NCBI GenBank assembly: GCA_018971765.1
Contig: JAGXAA010000003.1
Location: 1 to 28,728, forward strand
Origin: Patescibacteria group bacterium
GTDB lineage: Bacteria; Patescibacteriota; Minisyncoccia; Phycocordibacterales; GWA1-40-21
Direction of reading: 5' to 3'
DNA: 28,728 bases
The notes under the pieces were generated by a model. It made no database searches. It had not been told where the DNA came from and saw only the letters and a program-made list of their open reading frames with translations. Made by a program: the position numbers and the translations under genes. Every line of letters starts with the position of its first letter. Positions within the stretch are counted from its first letter, which is position 1. Below, in pieces: positions 7,248 to 15,891 of the stretch.

Positions 7248-9203
7248 ATGGAATTTCAACATAGCGGCAATGACAATTTTGAAAAGTTAAAAAGCGGCCT
7301 TTATTCAAGAAAGAGAGAACAGCGATCCCAATCCGCCGCCGAGAAAAGGCGCCCTTTAAGAAGTCGGTTTTATGATGCGGGCGGCGATTGGTCTCGCGAA
7401 GGAGAAAACAAACCGGAAGATAAACCTGTTTTTTTCGAGCCTAGAAAACGGCTGTCTTTCGCTTCAAAAATTTTAATCGCTTCCGCGGTGTTTTTTGCCA
7501 TCTCTTCTTCTGTCGCTTTTTACAGATTTTACTTTGGGTCAAATGTCATCTCGACCAACAATATTGAAATATTGATGACGGGGCCGGTGTCGGTTTCCGG
7601 CGGAGAAAAAATATCGCTTGACGTGACTGTTTACAATAAAAATAAAATCGATTTGAAATCGGCGGAACTGCGAGTCGAATATCCTGAAGGATCTCGCGCG
7701 CCGGAAGATTTGAAAACAGAGCTCAAAAGATCGACTGGCGCTCTGGGAGACATATCCCAAGGAGGAAGCGCCTCAAAAAGAATTGAAGCCGTCCTCTTCG
7801 GCGAAGAGAAAAGCAAAAAAGAAATCAAGGTGGCGGTTGAATATAGAATTTCCGGCTCAAGCGCGATTTTCTACAAAGAAAAAACTTATGAAGTGATCAT
7901 AAGCGATTCGCCCGTGAACATCGAAGTGTCGGGTCTTAAAGAAGTTAACGCCAATCAAGCGGTTGAATTTGCCGTCACAGTCGCTTCAAATTCTTCAAGT
8001 CCGATAAAGAATCTTCTCCTTAAAGCCGAGTATCCTTTTGGTTTCGTTTTCGTCGATTCAAGCGAGAATCCCGTCAGCCCCAACAATGATGTCTGGTCCA
8101 TAGGAGATTTGTCTCCCGGAGACAAGAAAACCGTAAAAATATACGGCAAACTTGAAGGACAAGACGGGGAAGATAAAGTGTTAAGATTCACGGCAGGCAT
8201 CGCGAGCGACATTGACGAGAGAACGATAGCCACGGCTTTAGTGACATCTCTCGCGTCAATTTCAATCAAGAAACCTTTTATCGGCATCGACATCGCGTTC
8301 GAAGGCGCTACCGCGGGCGATAATTTCGCATCTCAAAGCAGCAAGATTATCAGAGCCAATATTCTCTGGAAAAATAATCTAGCCACCCCCGTCACCGATG
8401 CGGAAATCCAAATAAAATTTAAAGGCAACGCTCTGAACAAAGCGTCTGTCTCCGCGGAGCGCGGTTTTTACAGGTCGATTGACGACACCATTGTCATCAA
8501 CAAAACGGACGACCCTTCTCTCGCGTCTTTGGTCCCCGGGCAAAGCGGAAACTTCAACTTTTCGTTCGGAAGTCTGAATTCTTACGCTGGCGGCACGGAG
8601 CCGATTAAAGAGGGCGTTATTACTCTTGACATTGTCGCGAGCGGAAAGAGATTGCAAGGCGACAATGTTCCTCAAGAAGTTTTGTATTCGGCGACCAAGA
8701 CCGTTAAAATATCCACCGACTTGAAGCTTACTTCCAGAATTATTCATTGGAGCGGACCGTTTCAAAATACCGGGCCGATGCCCCCAAAAGCCGAGAAAGA
8801 GACGACCTACACTATAATCTGGACAGTGATAAACACTTCAAACAAAGTCAAAGACGCCAAAGTCGCGGCGACATTGCCCGTCTATGTCAAGTGGGTTTCC
8901 AAAATAAATCCCGATAATGAAAATATTTCTTTCAATCCCGCCAGTTCCGAAGTGGTCTGGAATATCGGCGATGTGGAAGCCGGCGCGGGCATCGACAACA
9001 AACCCAAAGAAGTCGCTTTTCAGGTTTCTCTTCTTCCCAGCGTGAGCCAGATAGGGCAAAGTCCGATTGTCTTGAATGACGCTGTCCTTAGCGGAACTGA
9101 CAGTTTCACCTCGACCTCGGTCGGAGAAACGCGCCCGTCTCTTTCGACCGCTTTGAGAACCGATCCCGACTTCAAATATTTCGAAGATAAAGTTGCGCAA
9201 TAA
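7248..9203 (+). CDS. Membrane-anchored beta-rich (DUF11/CARDB-like) extracytoplasmic protein
   Basis: 651 aa. A basic, disordered N-terminus (1-70, many Arg/Lys) precedes a single membrane helix at about 71-91 (SFASKILIASAVFFAISSSV), so the rest is expected outside the membrane. The outer part is a chain of immunoglobulin-like beta domains. Repeated phrases of the type VTVYNKNKIDLKSAELRVEYPEG, VWSIGDLSPGDKKTVKIYG and VVWNIGDVEAGAG recall DUF11 and CARDB adhesion or scaffold modules. There is no enzyme motif. Function is unknown; a cell-surface structural or adhesive role is inferred. It sits between recO and glyS, with no SD and an extended -10 directly before ATG. Confidence 0.75.
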   Translation: MEFQHSGNDNFEKLKSGLYSRKREQRSQSAAEKRRPLRSRFYDAGGDWSREGENKPEDKPVFFEPRKRLSFASKILIASAVFFAISSSVAFYRFYFGSNVISTNNIEILMTGPVSVSGGEKISLDVTVYNKNKIDLKSAELRVEYPEGSRAPEDLKTELKRSTGALGDISQGGSASKRIEAVLFGEEKSKKEIKVAVEYRISGSSAIFYKEKTYEVIISDSPVNIEVSGLKEVNANQAVEFAVTVASNSSSPIKNLLLKAEYPFGFVFVDSSENPVSPNNDVWSIGDLSPGDKKTVKIYGKLEGQDGEDKVLRFTAGIASDIDERTIATALVTSLASISIKKPFIGIDIAFEGATAGDNFASQSSKIIRANILWKNNLATPVTDAEIQIKFKGNALNKASVSAERGFYRSIDDTIVINKTDDPSLASLVPGQSGNFNFSFGSLNSYAGGTEPIKEGVITLDIVASGKRLQGDNVPQEVLYSATKTVKISTDLKLTSRIIHWSGPFQNTGPMPPKAEKETTYTIIWTVINTSNKVKDAKVAATLPVYVKWVSKINPDNENISFNPASSEVVWNIGDVEAGAGIDNKPKEVAFQVSLLPSVSQIGQSPIVLNDAVLSGTDSFTSTSVGETRPSLSTALRTDPDFKYFEDKVAQ

Positions 9204-9229
9204 ACAGCCATCGTTTAACATCAATAGTT

Positions 9230-10651
9230 ATGGAGATAAAGAAAAAAGAAACAGGCGAAGCGGGAAAAATGGAAAAGATCATATCGCTCGCCAAGAGAAG
9301 GGGGTTTGCGTATCCGAGCAGCGAAATATACGGCGGTTTCGCCGGTGTTTACGATTTCGGTCCTTACGGCGTCGAATTGAAAAATAATTTAAAAGCGCAG
9401 TGGTGGGGGAAAATGGTTTATGAAAGAGACGATATCGTCGGACTGGATTCGGCGATTTTTATGAGTCCGAAGATATGGGAAGCGAGCGGACATACGAAGG
9501 GGTTTTCCGATCCGCTTGTCGAGTGCAAAGAATGCAATGCGAGAAGCCGAGCGGACAAACTCTTGGAAGAGGTCGGAGTGTTCGCTGACGAGAAAATGAG
9601 CGAGGCGGAGATAAATAAAATTTTTAAAGAAAACAAAGACAGGATAAAGTGTCCGAAATGCGGAAATAAAAATTTCACCGACGTTAAAAAATTCAATCTT
9701 CTGGTAAAGAGCAATTTGGGAGATTTTACGAATGACAAATCGGAACCCGTCTATTTGAGAGGTGAAACTTGCCAGGGTATTTATGTCAATTACAAGAATG
9801 TTTTGGATTCAATGCGTTTGAAATTGCCTTTCGGCATAGCGCAGATCGGCAAAGCTTTCAGAAACGAGATATCGCCGAGGCAGTTTATTTTCAGGGGGCG
9901 GGAGTTTGAGCAGATGGAGATGCAGTATTTCACCGATCCGAAAAGCGAAATGGAAGAATACGAAAAATTAAGAGAATACAGATGGAAGGCGATGCTTGAT
10001 CTTGGAATTGACGAGAAAAATTTAAAGTGGAAAAAACACAAGAATTTGGTTTTCTATGCCAAGGAAGCTTATGATATCGAATACAATTTTCCTTGGGGTT
10101 TTGACGAGCTTGAGGGTATCCATGCGCGAGGAAACTACGATCTGACCCAGCATTCAAAAGGATGCGGCAAAGAGTTGGACTATCTCGACGCGGAGAGCGG
10201 GAAAAGATTTATTCCGCACATAATTGAATCTTCCGGGGGGGTGGAGCGTCTGGTTCTGGCGATGCTCGCCGAAGCTTACGCTGAAGATGAGCTCGGCGGG
10301 GAAACAAGAGTATTTTTGAAATTCAAGCCAAGTCTCGCTCCAGTTAAAGTCGCCGTGTTTCCGCTTTTGAAAAACAAGCCCGAGCTAGTGAAAAAAGCTC
10401 AAGAAATTTATCGCGAACTCAAAAAAGAAATCCGCCCGATAATTTTTGACGACAACGGCAACATCGGCAAACGCTATCGCCGCCAAGACGAAATCGGCAC
10501 GCCGTTTTGCGTCACAATAGATTTCGACACTTTGGAAAACAGCACAGTCACCGTCCGCGACAGGGACACAGGGAAACAGGAGAGGGTAAAAACAGACGAG
10601 CTTGCGAGTTTATTGAAACATAGCATCTATGGAGAAAGAAATAAGTCGTAG
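9230..10651 (+). CDS. glyS: Glycyl-tRNA synthetase (dimeric GlyQS type)
   Basis: It charges tRNA-Gly; class II, alpha2 type. The first strong homology is MEKIISLAKRRGFAYPSSEI; either ATG 9230 or ATG 9269 (residue 14) could be the true start, and 9230 is given as the longest. Motif 2 is at about 208-234 (GKAFRNEISPR...REFEQMEMQYF). Motif 3 is at about 330-347 (HIIESSGGVERLVLAM). A zinc-type C-X2-C pair is at Cys99/102 and another at Cys141/144. The C-terminal anticodon-binding (HGTP) domain spans about 370-465 (VAVFPLL...YRRQDEIGTPFCVTIDF). Length (473 aa) is normal. No SD is visible. Confidence 0.95.
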   Translation: MEIKKKETGEAGKMEKIISLAKRRGFAYPSSEIYGGFAGVYDFGPYGVELKNNLKAQWWGKMVYERDDIVGLDSAIFMSPKIWEASGHTKGFSDPLVECKECNARSRADKLLEEVGVFADEKMSEAEINKIFKENKDRIKCPKCGNKNFTDVKKFNLLVKSNLGDFTNDKSEPVYLRGETCQGIYVNYKNVLDSMRLKLPFGIAQIGKAFRNEISPRQFIFRGREFEQMEMQYFTDPKSEMEEYEKLREYRWKAMLDLGIDEKNLKWKKHKNLVFYAKEAYDIEYNFPWGFDELEGIHARGNYDLTQHSKGCGKELDYLDAESGKRFIPHIIESSGGVERLVLAMLAEAYAEDELGGETRVFLKFKPSLAPVKVAVFPLLKNKPELVKKAQEIYRELKKEIRPIIFDDNGNIGKRYRRQDEIGTPFCVTIDFDTLENSTVTVRDRDTGKQERVKTDELASLLKHSIYGERNKS

Positions 10652-10707
10652 TCGTGCCAAACAAAAGAATTGCAAACAAATTGATTATAAAGAATATTTA
10701 AAATTAA

Positions 10708-11976
10708 ATGAAATTCACGAAAACAATTTTGAAAAACGGACTCAGGGTGATCACTGTTCCGATGAAAGACAATCCGACGGTGACAGTTTTGGTGATGGTC
10801 GAGGCCGGCTCAAAATACGAAACGAAAGAAATAAACGGTCTTTCCCACTTTCTTGAGCATATGTGTTTCAAGGGCACAACAAAAAGACCCAAGGCGATTG
10901 ACATAAGCAGGGAGCTGGATACTGTCGGCGCGCAATACAATGCTTTCACCTCGCAGGAATACACCGGCTATTACGCTAAGGCGGATTACAAGCACCTAGA
11001 TTTGCTTTTGGATGTCGTCTCCGATATGTATTTGAATCCTGTTTTTAACGAGAATGAAATTGAAAAAGAAAAAGGCGTCATCGTAGAAGAAATAAATATG
11101 TATGAAGATTTGCCCCATCGGAAAGTTCAGGAAATTTTTATGAGATTGCTTTACGGCGACCAGCCGGCGGGGTGGGATATAGCGGGGACGAAAGAAAATA
11201 TTAAAAATCTTAAGAGGAGTGATTTTTTGGATTATAGGCGGAAGCATTATGTCCCATCCGCGACTACGGTGGTCGTGGCCGGGAAGTTCGACGAAAAGAA
11301 AACACTGGGCGACATTCAAAAAATGTGGAATGGCGTCTTTGGAGGCAAGAAGAAAGGCAAAGTGAAAACCGTTGAATCCCAAAAGAAACCGGAGATGTTG
11401 TTGCAATACAAAGACACCGATCAGACGCACATCGTTTTGGGAGCGAGGTCGTTTAACGCTTACAGTAAGAATAATCCTGCAATCAAAGTGTTGTCGGCGG
11501 CGCTTAGTGGGGGTATGAGTTCGCGACTTTTCCAAAAACTTCGGGATGAAATGGGTATTTGCTATTATGTCCGCGCGGAAAACGACACTTACACCGATCA
11601 TGGATTTCTGCAAGTGAGCGCCGGTTTGGACAATAAGCGGGTGAAAGAGGGAATCGGGGCAATTATGGAAGAATTCAAAAAATTAAAAACGGAAAATGTT
11701 TCGGCGGATGAATTGAACAAAGTAAAACAGCAGATTCAAGGCAATCTTTATTTGGGACTTGAAACTTCCGACTCGTTCGCCGAATATTGCGGTTATCAAG
11801 AGGTTTTGAACAAACCGATAAAAACGCCGGAGCAAATAATCGCCGAGATACAAGCCGTCACCGCCGATGATATTAAAAGAAACGCCGACAAAATTTTTCA
11901 GAATAAGAATCTCAACCTCGCCGCAATCGGCCGCTTCAAAGACAAAGACGACTTTTTGCCGATTCTCAAGTTTTAG
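10708..11976 (+). CDS. M16 family zinc metallopeptidase
   Basis: A processing-protease-like peptidase (pitrilysin/MPP family). The inverted zinc motif HFLEH is at residues 47-51 (H47, H51 ligands, E50 catalytic), and the third ligand Glu lies about 76 residues on, in VIVEEINMYED (E127/E128). The C-terminal half-domain has the conserved GGMSSRLFQKLRDEMGICYYV substrate-binding stretch. 422 aa is the usual size for single-chain bacterial M16B enzymes. There is no signal peptide, so it probably acts in the cytoplasm on peptides. It follows glyS by 56 bases in the same direction, and a TTAGG-type repeat and MITE copy follow its stop. Confidence 0.9.
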   Translation: MKFTKTILKNGLRVITVPMKDNPTVTVLVMVEAGSKYETKEINGLSHFLEHMCFKGTTKRPKAIDISRELDTVGAQYNAFTSQEYTGYYAKADYKHLDLLLDVVSDMYLNPVFNENEIEKEKGVIVEEINMYEDLPHRKVQEIFMRLLYGDQPAGWDIAGTKENIKNLKRSDFLDYRRKHYVPSATTVVVAGKFDEKKTLGDIQKMWNGVFGGKKKGKVKTVESQKKPEMLLQYKDTDQTHIVLGARSFNAYSKNNPAIKVLSAALSGGMSSRLFQKLRDEMGICYYVRAENDTYTDHGFLQVSAGLDNKRVKEGIGAIMEEFKKLKTENVSADELNKVKQQIQGNLYLGLETSDSFAEYCGYQEVLNKPIKTPEQIIAEIQAVTADDIKRNADKIFQNKNLNLAAIGRFKDKDDFLPILKF

Positions 11977-12002
11977 TTGGGTTGTGGGCGTTAGGCGGCA
12001 GG
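11977..12002. repeat. TTAGG-type intergenic repeat
   Basis: TTGGGTTGTGGGCGTTAGG then CGGCAGG starts directly after the peptidase stop codon. It is a degenerate member of the same family as 7157, 15813, 17175 and 24603. Confidence 0.4.
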
Positions 12003-12032
12003 AAGAAGCCGGTCGTTAATCGTTTTCCTTTA

Positions 12033-12139
12033 CTTTGAATTACGAAACGCAAAATTTAAGTCCTCGGGTCGCAAAAACTCTTTGTCTTTCAAGGTGTTTT
12101 TGCTCAACCAGACTGTAAATTTTTCCGTTTCGTAATTCA
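12033..12139 (+). repeat. MITE-like hairpin repeat, copy A
   Basis: About 107 bases with terminal inverted repeats CTTTGAATTACGAAACG and CGTTTCGTAATTCA. The interior is AAGTCCTCGGGTCGC, then GCAAAAAC pairing with GTTTTTGC around CTTTGTCTTTCAAG. The whole element can fold into one long hairpin. The ends match those of the IS at 27727. It is inserted between the M16 peptidase and the AI-2E family permease, sense orientation to both. Confidence 0.85.
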
Positions 12140-12169
12140 CGGTTCTCTCTTTAATAAAAATTTATTTAA

Positions 12170-12178
12170 TGATATTAT
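12170..12178 (+). promoter_or_regulatory. Extended -10 box, leaderless start
   Basis: TGATATTAT ends 7 bases before the ATG at 12186, again placing the predicted transcription start at or beside the start codon. Confidence 0.5.
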
Positions 12179-12185
12179 TGCCGCA

Positions 12186-13373
12186 ATGAATAAAGAAGGG
12201 AAAAATTTTGTCGTCAATATAAATTCAGGGACTATCATAAAAACGATAGTTATTCTCGCCATCGCGAGCTTCCTTTATTTAGTGAGCGATCTCATCCTCG
12301 TGGTGCTCGCTTCCGTGGTCATTGCCTCCGCGATTGAGCCTTTAGTCAAATGGTTCGCGAAAGCTAGAATCGCTAGACTGCCCGCGGTAATCATCACTTA
12401 TGCCGGACTCTTCAGCGCGTTTATCGGCCTTTTTTATTTCTTCGTGCCGACTCTTCTCAACGAAACTCTCAATTTTACCAACGCTTTCCCGCGCTATTTC
12501 GATTCATCAGCCGTTTGGAATCCTTTAAGCAAGGAAAAGACGGATCAATCTCAAAAAATAGCGCAAAATGTGTCGCAAGGTCTTGCGGAATCAAAGGAAA
12601 TCGCGAAGGGAATTTCCGCCAAACTTGAAACCGCCGCTTCTCAACCTCAAGACAAATCAGCGGAACCTCAAATCGGCAGCAAAGCCGGCTTGTCGGATTT
12701 GATAACCGGCTTTCAAAAAATCTTCTCGCATTTTTCAAGCGGTTTTGTCAATACCGTAAGCGCGGTATTCGGAGGCGTGCTGTCTTTCACGCTTATCGTC
12801 GTCTTGTCATTTTATCTTGCGGTTCAAGAGGACGGGGTAGTCAATTTTCTCAAGGTGGTGACGCCGGCTAAAAATGAAAAATACGTGATCGGCCTTTGGA
12901 AAAGATCTCAGCAAAAAATAGGATATTGGATGCAGGGGCAGATTCTTCTTGCGTTAATCGTCGGGGTGTTGCTATACTTGGGACTCACCATTTTGGGCGT
13001 GAAAAACGCCATTCTTCTTTCCGTCTTCGCCGCATTTTTTGAAATTATTCCTCTTTTCGGGCCGGTCATCGCCGCGATTCCAGCGGTTCTTCTGTCTTTC
13101 GCCGATGGGGGGCTCACGGCGGGGCTTCTTGTCGTCGGGCTTTATTTGATTATTCAGCAATTTGAAAACCATCTCATATATCCTCTTGTGGTGAAAAAAA
13201 TCGTGGGTGTTTCGCCGATATTGGTAATCTTGGCGCTGGTTATCGGATACAAATTGGCGGGATTTTTGGGAGTGCTTTTGTCTGTCCCCATCGCCGCGGC
13301 CGTCACCGAATATTTTCGCGACATAGTGGAAGGGAAAATCACTGAAAAAATGTCGGCGGAGGAAGCGAAATGA
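12186..13373 (+). CDS. AI-2E (PerM) family transporter
   Basis: A polytopic inner-membrane protein of the AI-2E/PerM family (395 aa). Membrane helices lie near residues 17-33, 34-52 and 66-88. A soluble, polar stretch follows (about 100-180, with a predicted helical Lys/Glu/Ala segment), then a helix with SFTLIVVLSFYLAVQEDG. The C-terminal part has the family's most conserved block: LLSVFAAFFEIIPLFGPVIA, then LIIQQFENHLIYPLVV, then GVSPILVILALVIG. Family members export quorum signal or act in Na+/H+ exchange; the substrate here cannot be told. It stops 14 bases before metG, so the two are probably co-transcribed. Confidence 0.9.
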   Translation: MNKEGKNFVVNINSGTIIKTIVILAIASFLYLVSDLILVVLASVVIASAIEPLVKWFAKARIARLPAVIITYAGLFSAFIGLFYFFVPTLLNETLNFTNAFPRYFDSSAVWNPLSKEKTDQSQKIAQNVSQGLAESKEIAKGISAKLETAASQPQDKSAEPQIGSKAGLSDLITGFQKIFSHFSSGFVNTVSAVFGGVLSFTLIVVLSFYLAVQEDGVVNFLKVVTPAKNEKYVIGLWKRSQQKIGYWMQGQILLALIVGVLLYLGLTILGVKNAILLSVFAAFFEIIPLFGPVIAAIPAVLLSFADGGLTAGLLVVGLYLIIQQFENHLIYPLVVKKIVGVSPILVILALVIGYKLAGFLGVLLSVPIAAAVTEYFRDIVEGKITEKMSAEEAK

Positions 13374-13386
13374 TGCCATTGTTCCA

Positions 13387-14859
13387 ATGGAGAATATGAA
13401 TAAAAGAGGCGAAATAAATTCCAATATTAACAGTGTCAATTTTTACATTACAACGACATTGGCTTATGTGAATGCCGATCCGCACATCGGATTCGCCATG
13501 GAAATCACGCGCGCTGATATTATCGCCCGCTACAAAAAACTTCTGGGCTTTGATGTTTTTTTTAATACGGGTACCGACGAGCATGGACTTAAAATATACC
13601 GCAAAGCTCTTGAGAGCGGACAAGATCCGCATAAATACGCAAGCGATATGGCGGAAAAATTCAAAGACCTCATTAAAATTTTAAATTTGTCCGAAGACGT
13701 GAATTTTATTCGAACGACCGATGAGCGCCATAAAAAATCTGCGCAAGAATTTTGGAAAATATGCGACAAAAACGGTTTTATATACAAGAAAAATTACAAG
13801 ATAAAATATTGCGTCGGATGCGAGCTTGAAAAGACCGAATCGGAATTGGAAGAAGGTCGCTGTCCGCTCCATCCGAATCAGAATATTGAGATCATTGACG
13901 AGGAAAATTATTTTTTCGCTTTTTCCGAATTTCAAAAATCGCTTTTGGAACTTTACGAGAATAATCCTGATTTTATCATTCCGTCCTCGCGTTTCAAAGA
14001 GATAAAAGCTTTTGTCGGAAGAGGGCTTGAAGATTTCAGCGTATCGCGACTCAAGAGCAAAATGCCATGGGGGATTCCCGTTCCAAATGATTCCGAACAC
14101 GTAATGTATGTTTGGTTTGACGCGCTGGTGAATTACGTTTCCGCAGTCGGTTGGCCGGAAGATGCGGATAAATTCAACAAATGGTGGCCGGTGACGCAGT
14201 ATTGCGGAAAAGACAATCTGCGACAGCAAGCGGCGATGTGGCAGGCGATGCTTCTCGCGGCCGGTCTTTCGCCCTCAAGGCAAATTATAGTTAACGGCTT
14301 CATCACAAGCGGCGGACAGAAGATGAGCAAGAGTTTGGGTAATGTGATAAATCCGGCGAGCGTCGTTTCCGAATACGGCGCCGACGCTTTGCGCTATTAT
14401 TTTGCTCGAGAATTAAATCCGTTTGAAGACGGCGATTTCACGATGGAAAAATTCAAAGCCGCTTATAACGGCAACTTGGCGAACGGTCTGGGCAACTTAA
14501 CCAGCCGAATCATAAAAATGTCCGAAACTTATTTGAAAAAATCAGCCGATGCGGATGATGCGTTTGAGTTCCCAAAAGAATTTTCCGAATATCTTGAAAA
14601 ATTCGAATTGAACAAGGCGGTGGATTTTATCTGGCGTAAAATAGGCGAAATGGATTCTTATATCCAGAAAAATCAGCCGTTCAAAGTCGTTAAAAAGAAC
14701 AGGAAAGAAGGGGAAAAGATGATTGTTCATTTGGTCGGTGGATTGAGCGATGTTGCCAACCTCCTGTCGATTTTTATGCCGAACGCGTCTGAAAATATTA
14801 AAAAAGCGATAAAAGAAAATAAGATGCTCGAGAAAAACTTATTTCCCAGAAAAGAATAA
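13387..14859 (+). CDS. metG: Methionyl-tRNA synthetase
   Basis: It charges initiator and elongator tRNA-Met. Class I motifs are HIGF at residues 33-36 (in LAYVNADPHIGF) and KMSKS at 312-316. GTDEHG is near 62-67. A zinc knuckle has Cys142, Cys145, Cys159 and probably His162 (CPLH). The active-site stretch GKDNLRQQAAMWQAML replaces the common GKDILRFHA form. The anticodon-binding helices follow, and there is no C-terminal tRNA-binding (Arc1p-like) domain at 490 aa. ATG 13387 is used; ATG 13396 is an alternative. The MITE copy B starts four bases after the stop. Confidence 0.95.
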   Translation: MENMNKRGEINSNINSVNFYITTTLAYVNADPHIGFAMEITRADIIARYKKLLGFDVFFNTGTDEHGLKIYRKALESGQDPHKYASDMAEKFKDLIKILNLSEDVNFIRTTDERHKKSAQEFWKICDKNGFIYKKNYKIKYCVGCELEKTESELEEGRCPLHPNQNIEIIDEENYFFAFSEFQKSLLELYENNPDFIIPSSRFKEIKAFVGRGLEDFSVSRLKSKMPWGIPVPNDSEHVMYVWFDALVNYVSAVGWPEDADKFNKWWPVTQYCGKDNLRQQAAMWQAMLLAAGLSPSRQIIVNGFITSGGQKMSKSLGNVINPASVVSEYGADALRYYFARELNPFEDGDFTMEKFKAAYNGNLANGLGNLTSRIIKMSETYLKKSADADDAFEFPKEFSEYLEKFELNKAVDFIWRKIGEMDSYIQKNQPFKVVKKNRKEGEKMIVHLVGGLSDVANLLSIFMPNASENIKKAIKENKMLEKNLFPRKE

Positions 14860-14863
14860 ATAA

Positions 14864-14973
14864 CTATGAATTAAGAAACGCAAAATTTAAGTCCTCGGGT
14901 CGCAAAAACTCTTTGTCTTTTAAGGTGTTTTTGCTCAACCAGACTGTAAATTTTTGCGTTTCGTAATTCAAAG
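14864..14973 (+). repeat. MITE-like hairpin repeat, copy B
   Basis: 110 bases, nearly identical to copy A, with ends CTATGAATTAAGAAACG and GCGTTTCGTAATTCAAAG. It fills the gap between metG and tatD, ending 10 bases before the tatD ATG, so it forms most of the leader of tatD or carries its promoter. Confidence 0.85.
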
Positions 14974-14983
14974 AATAATTATT

Positions 14984-15787
14984 ATGCCGGAATACATAGA
15001 CATTCATTCGCACATAAGTTTTCCCGAATTTGACGAAGATAGAGAAGCGATGATGGGACAAATGAAAGAAAAAAATATTTGGGCGATTGATGTCGGCGTT
15101 GACTTTGATAATTCCAAAAAAGCTTCAGAAAACGCGAATGCCAATCAAGGCATTTTTGCTTCCGCAGGACTTCATCCGACTGATGGCGGGATCGAAGATT
15201 TTGACGCGGCGGTTTACAAAGACTTATTCGCGAATCCTAAAGTCGTGGCGGTAGGGGAATGCGGGCTAGACTACTTTCGAGGCGCTCAATCTCAAATCTC
15301 AAATCTAAAAACTAAAAACTATAAAGAAAAACAAATAGAAAATTTTACAAGACAAGCAGAACTGGCTCTGGAATTGGATAAGCCCCTTATGATTCATTGT
15401 CGCGACGCTTATGTCGACCTTTTGGAAATTTTGCGCTCATATTCCAAGACGCATGGTTCAAAACTCCGCGGCAATATGCATTTTTTCGCGGGAAATTGGA
15501 AAGAAGCGAAAGAATTTCTTGATCTCGGTTTCACTCTTTCTTTTACGGGCGTAGTCACCTTTGCTCGAGATTACGACGAGGTGATAAAAAACGCGCCGAT
15601 AGATATGATAATGGCGGAGACGGATTCTCCTTTTGTCGCGCCGGCGCCTCGCAGGGGGAAGAGGAACGAGCCGATTTATGTCGCGGAAGTCGTGAAAAAA
15701 ATCGCTCAAATCCGTGGGGAAGATGAAGACAAAATAAAAGACCGGATATTGAAAAATAGTTTGAAAATGTTTGCTTTAAAATCGTGA
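14984..15787 (+). CDS. tatD: TatD family metal-dependent hydrolase/DNase
   Basis: A TIM-barrel metallohydrolase (3'-5' DNase / D-aminoacyl-tRNA deacylase family). Metal ligands seen: H8 and H10 (DIHSH), E92 (GECGLDY), H138 (MIHCRDA), H166 (MHFFAGN) and D214 (ETDSPF). 267 aa from ATG 14984; an in-frame TTG at 14954 lies inside the MITE end and is rejected. Residues about 101-113 are an insertion encoded by a short repeat identical to one in ileS. The stop TGA falls at the start of a partial MITE end, which may have supplied the stop codon. Confidence 0.92.
   Translation: MPEYIDIHSHISFPEFDEDREAMMGQMKEKNIWAIDVGVDFDNSKKASENANANQGIFASAGLHPTDGGIEDFDAAVYKDLFANPKVVAVGECGLDYFRGAQSQISNLKTKNYKEKQIENFTRQAELALELDKPLMIHCRDAYVDLLEILRSYSKTHGSKLRGNMHFFAGNWKEAKEFLDLGFTLSFTGVVTFARDYDEVIKNAPIDMIMAETDSPFVAPAPRRGKRNEPIYVAEVVKKIAQIRGEDEDKIKDRILKNSLKMFALKS
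15288..15313 (+). repeat. 26-bp repeat translated inside tatD
   Basis: Identical over 26 bases to 5333-5358 in ileS and read in the same frame (SQISNLKT). It lies in the loop after GECGLDYFRG, between the conserved Glu and the next helix. Confidence 0.75.
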
Positions 15788-15808
15788 ATTACGAAACGGA
15801 AAAATTTG
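15784..15808 (+). repeat. Solo MITE/IS end
   Basis: GTGAATTACGAAACGG then AAAAATTT matches one terminal arm of the 110-bp repeats, with no second arm nearby. It is likely what remains after deletion of an element. It overlaps the tatD stop codon. Confidence 0.6.
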
Positions 15809-15812
15809 TTTT

Positions 15813-15846
15813 CCCTAAAACCTACAACCTAATAACTAAAACCTAG
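15813..15846. repeat. TTAGG-type intergenic repeat
   Basis: CCCTAAAACCTACAACCTAA then TAACTAAAACCTAG is the reverse-sense form of the TTAGG/TGTAGG repeat family. It lies between the solo MITE end and the rpsF promoter. Confidence 0.5.
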
Positions 15847-15855
15847 TTCATCACC

Positions 15856-15884
15856 TTGCATTGGCGTTCCGCCTGTGTTAGTCT
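15856..15884 (+). promoter_or_regulatory. Promoter of rpsF-ssb-rpsR
   Basis: TTGCAT (15856-15861), a 17-base spacer and TAGTCT (15879-15884) with TG in the extended -10 position. The -10 ends 7 bases before the ATG at 15892, again a leaderless arrangement. Confidence 0.5.
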
Positions 15885-15891
15885 TTTCGAT

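Noticed and set aside
14954..14983. Upstream TTG start of TatD
   Set aside because: It lies inside the end of the MITE copy B, and TatD homology begins at ATG 14984.
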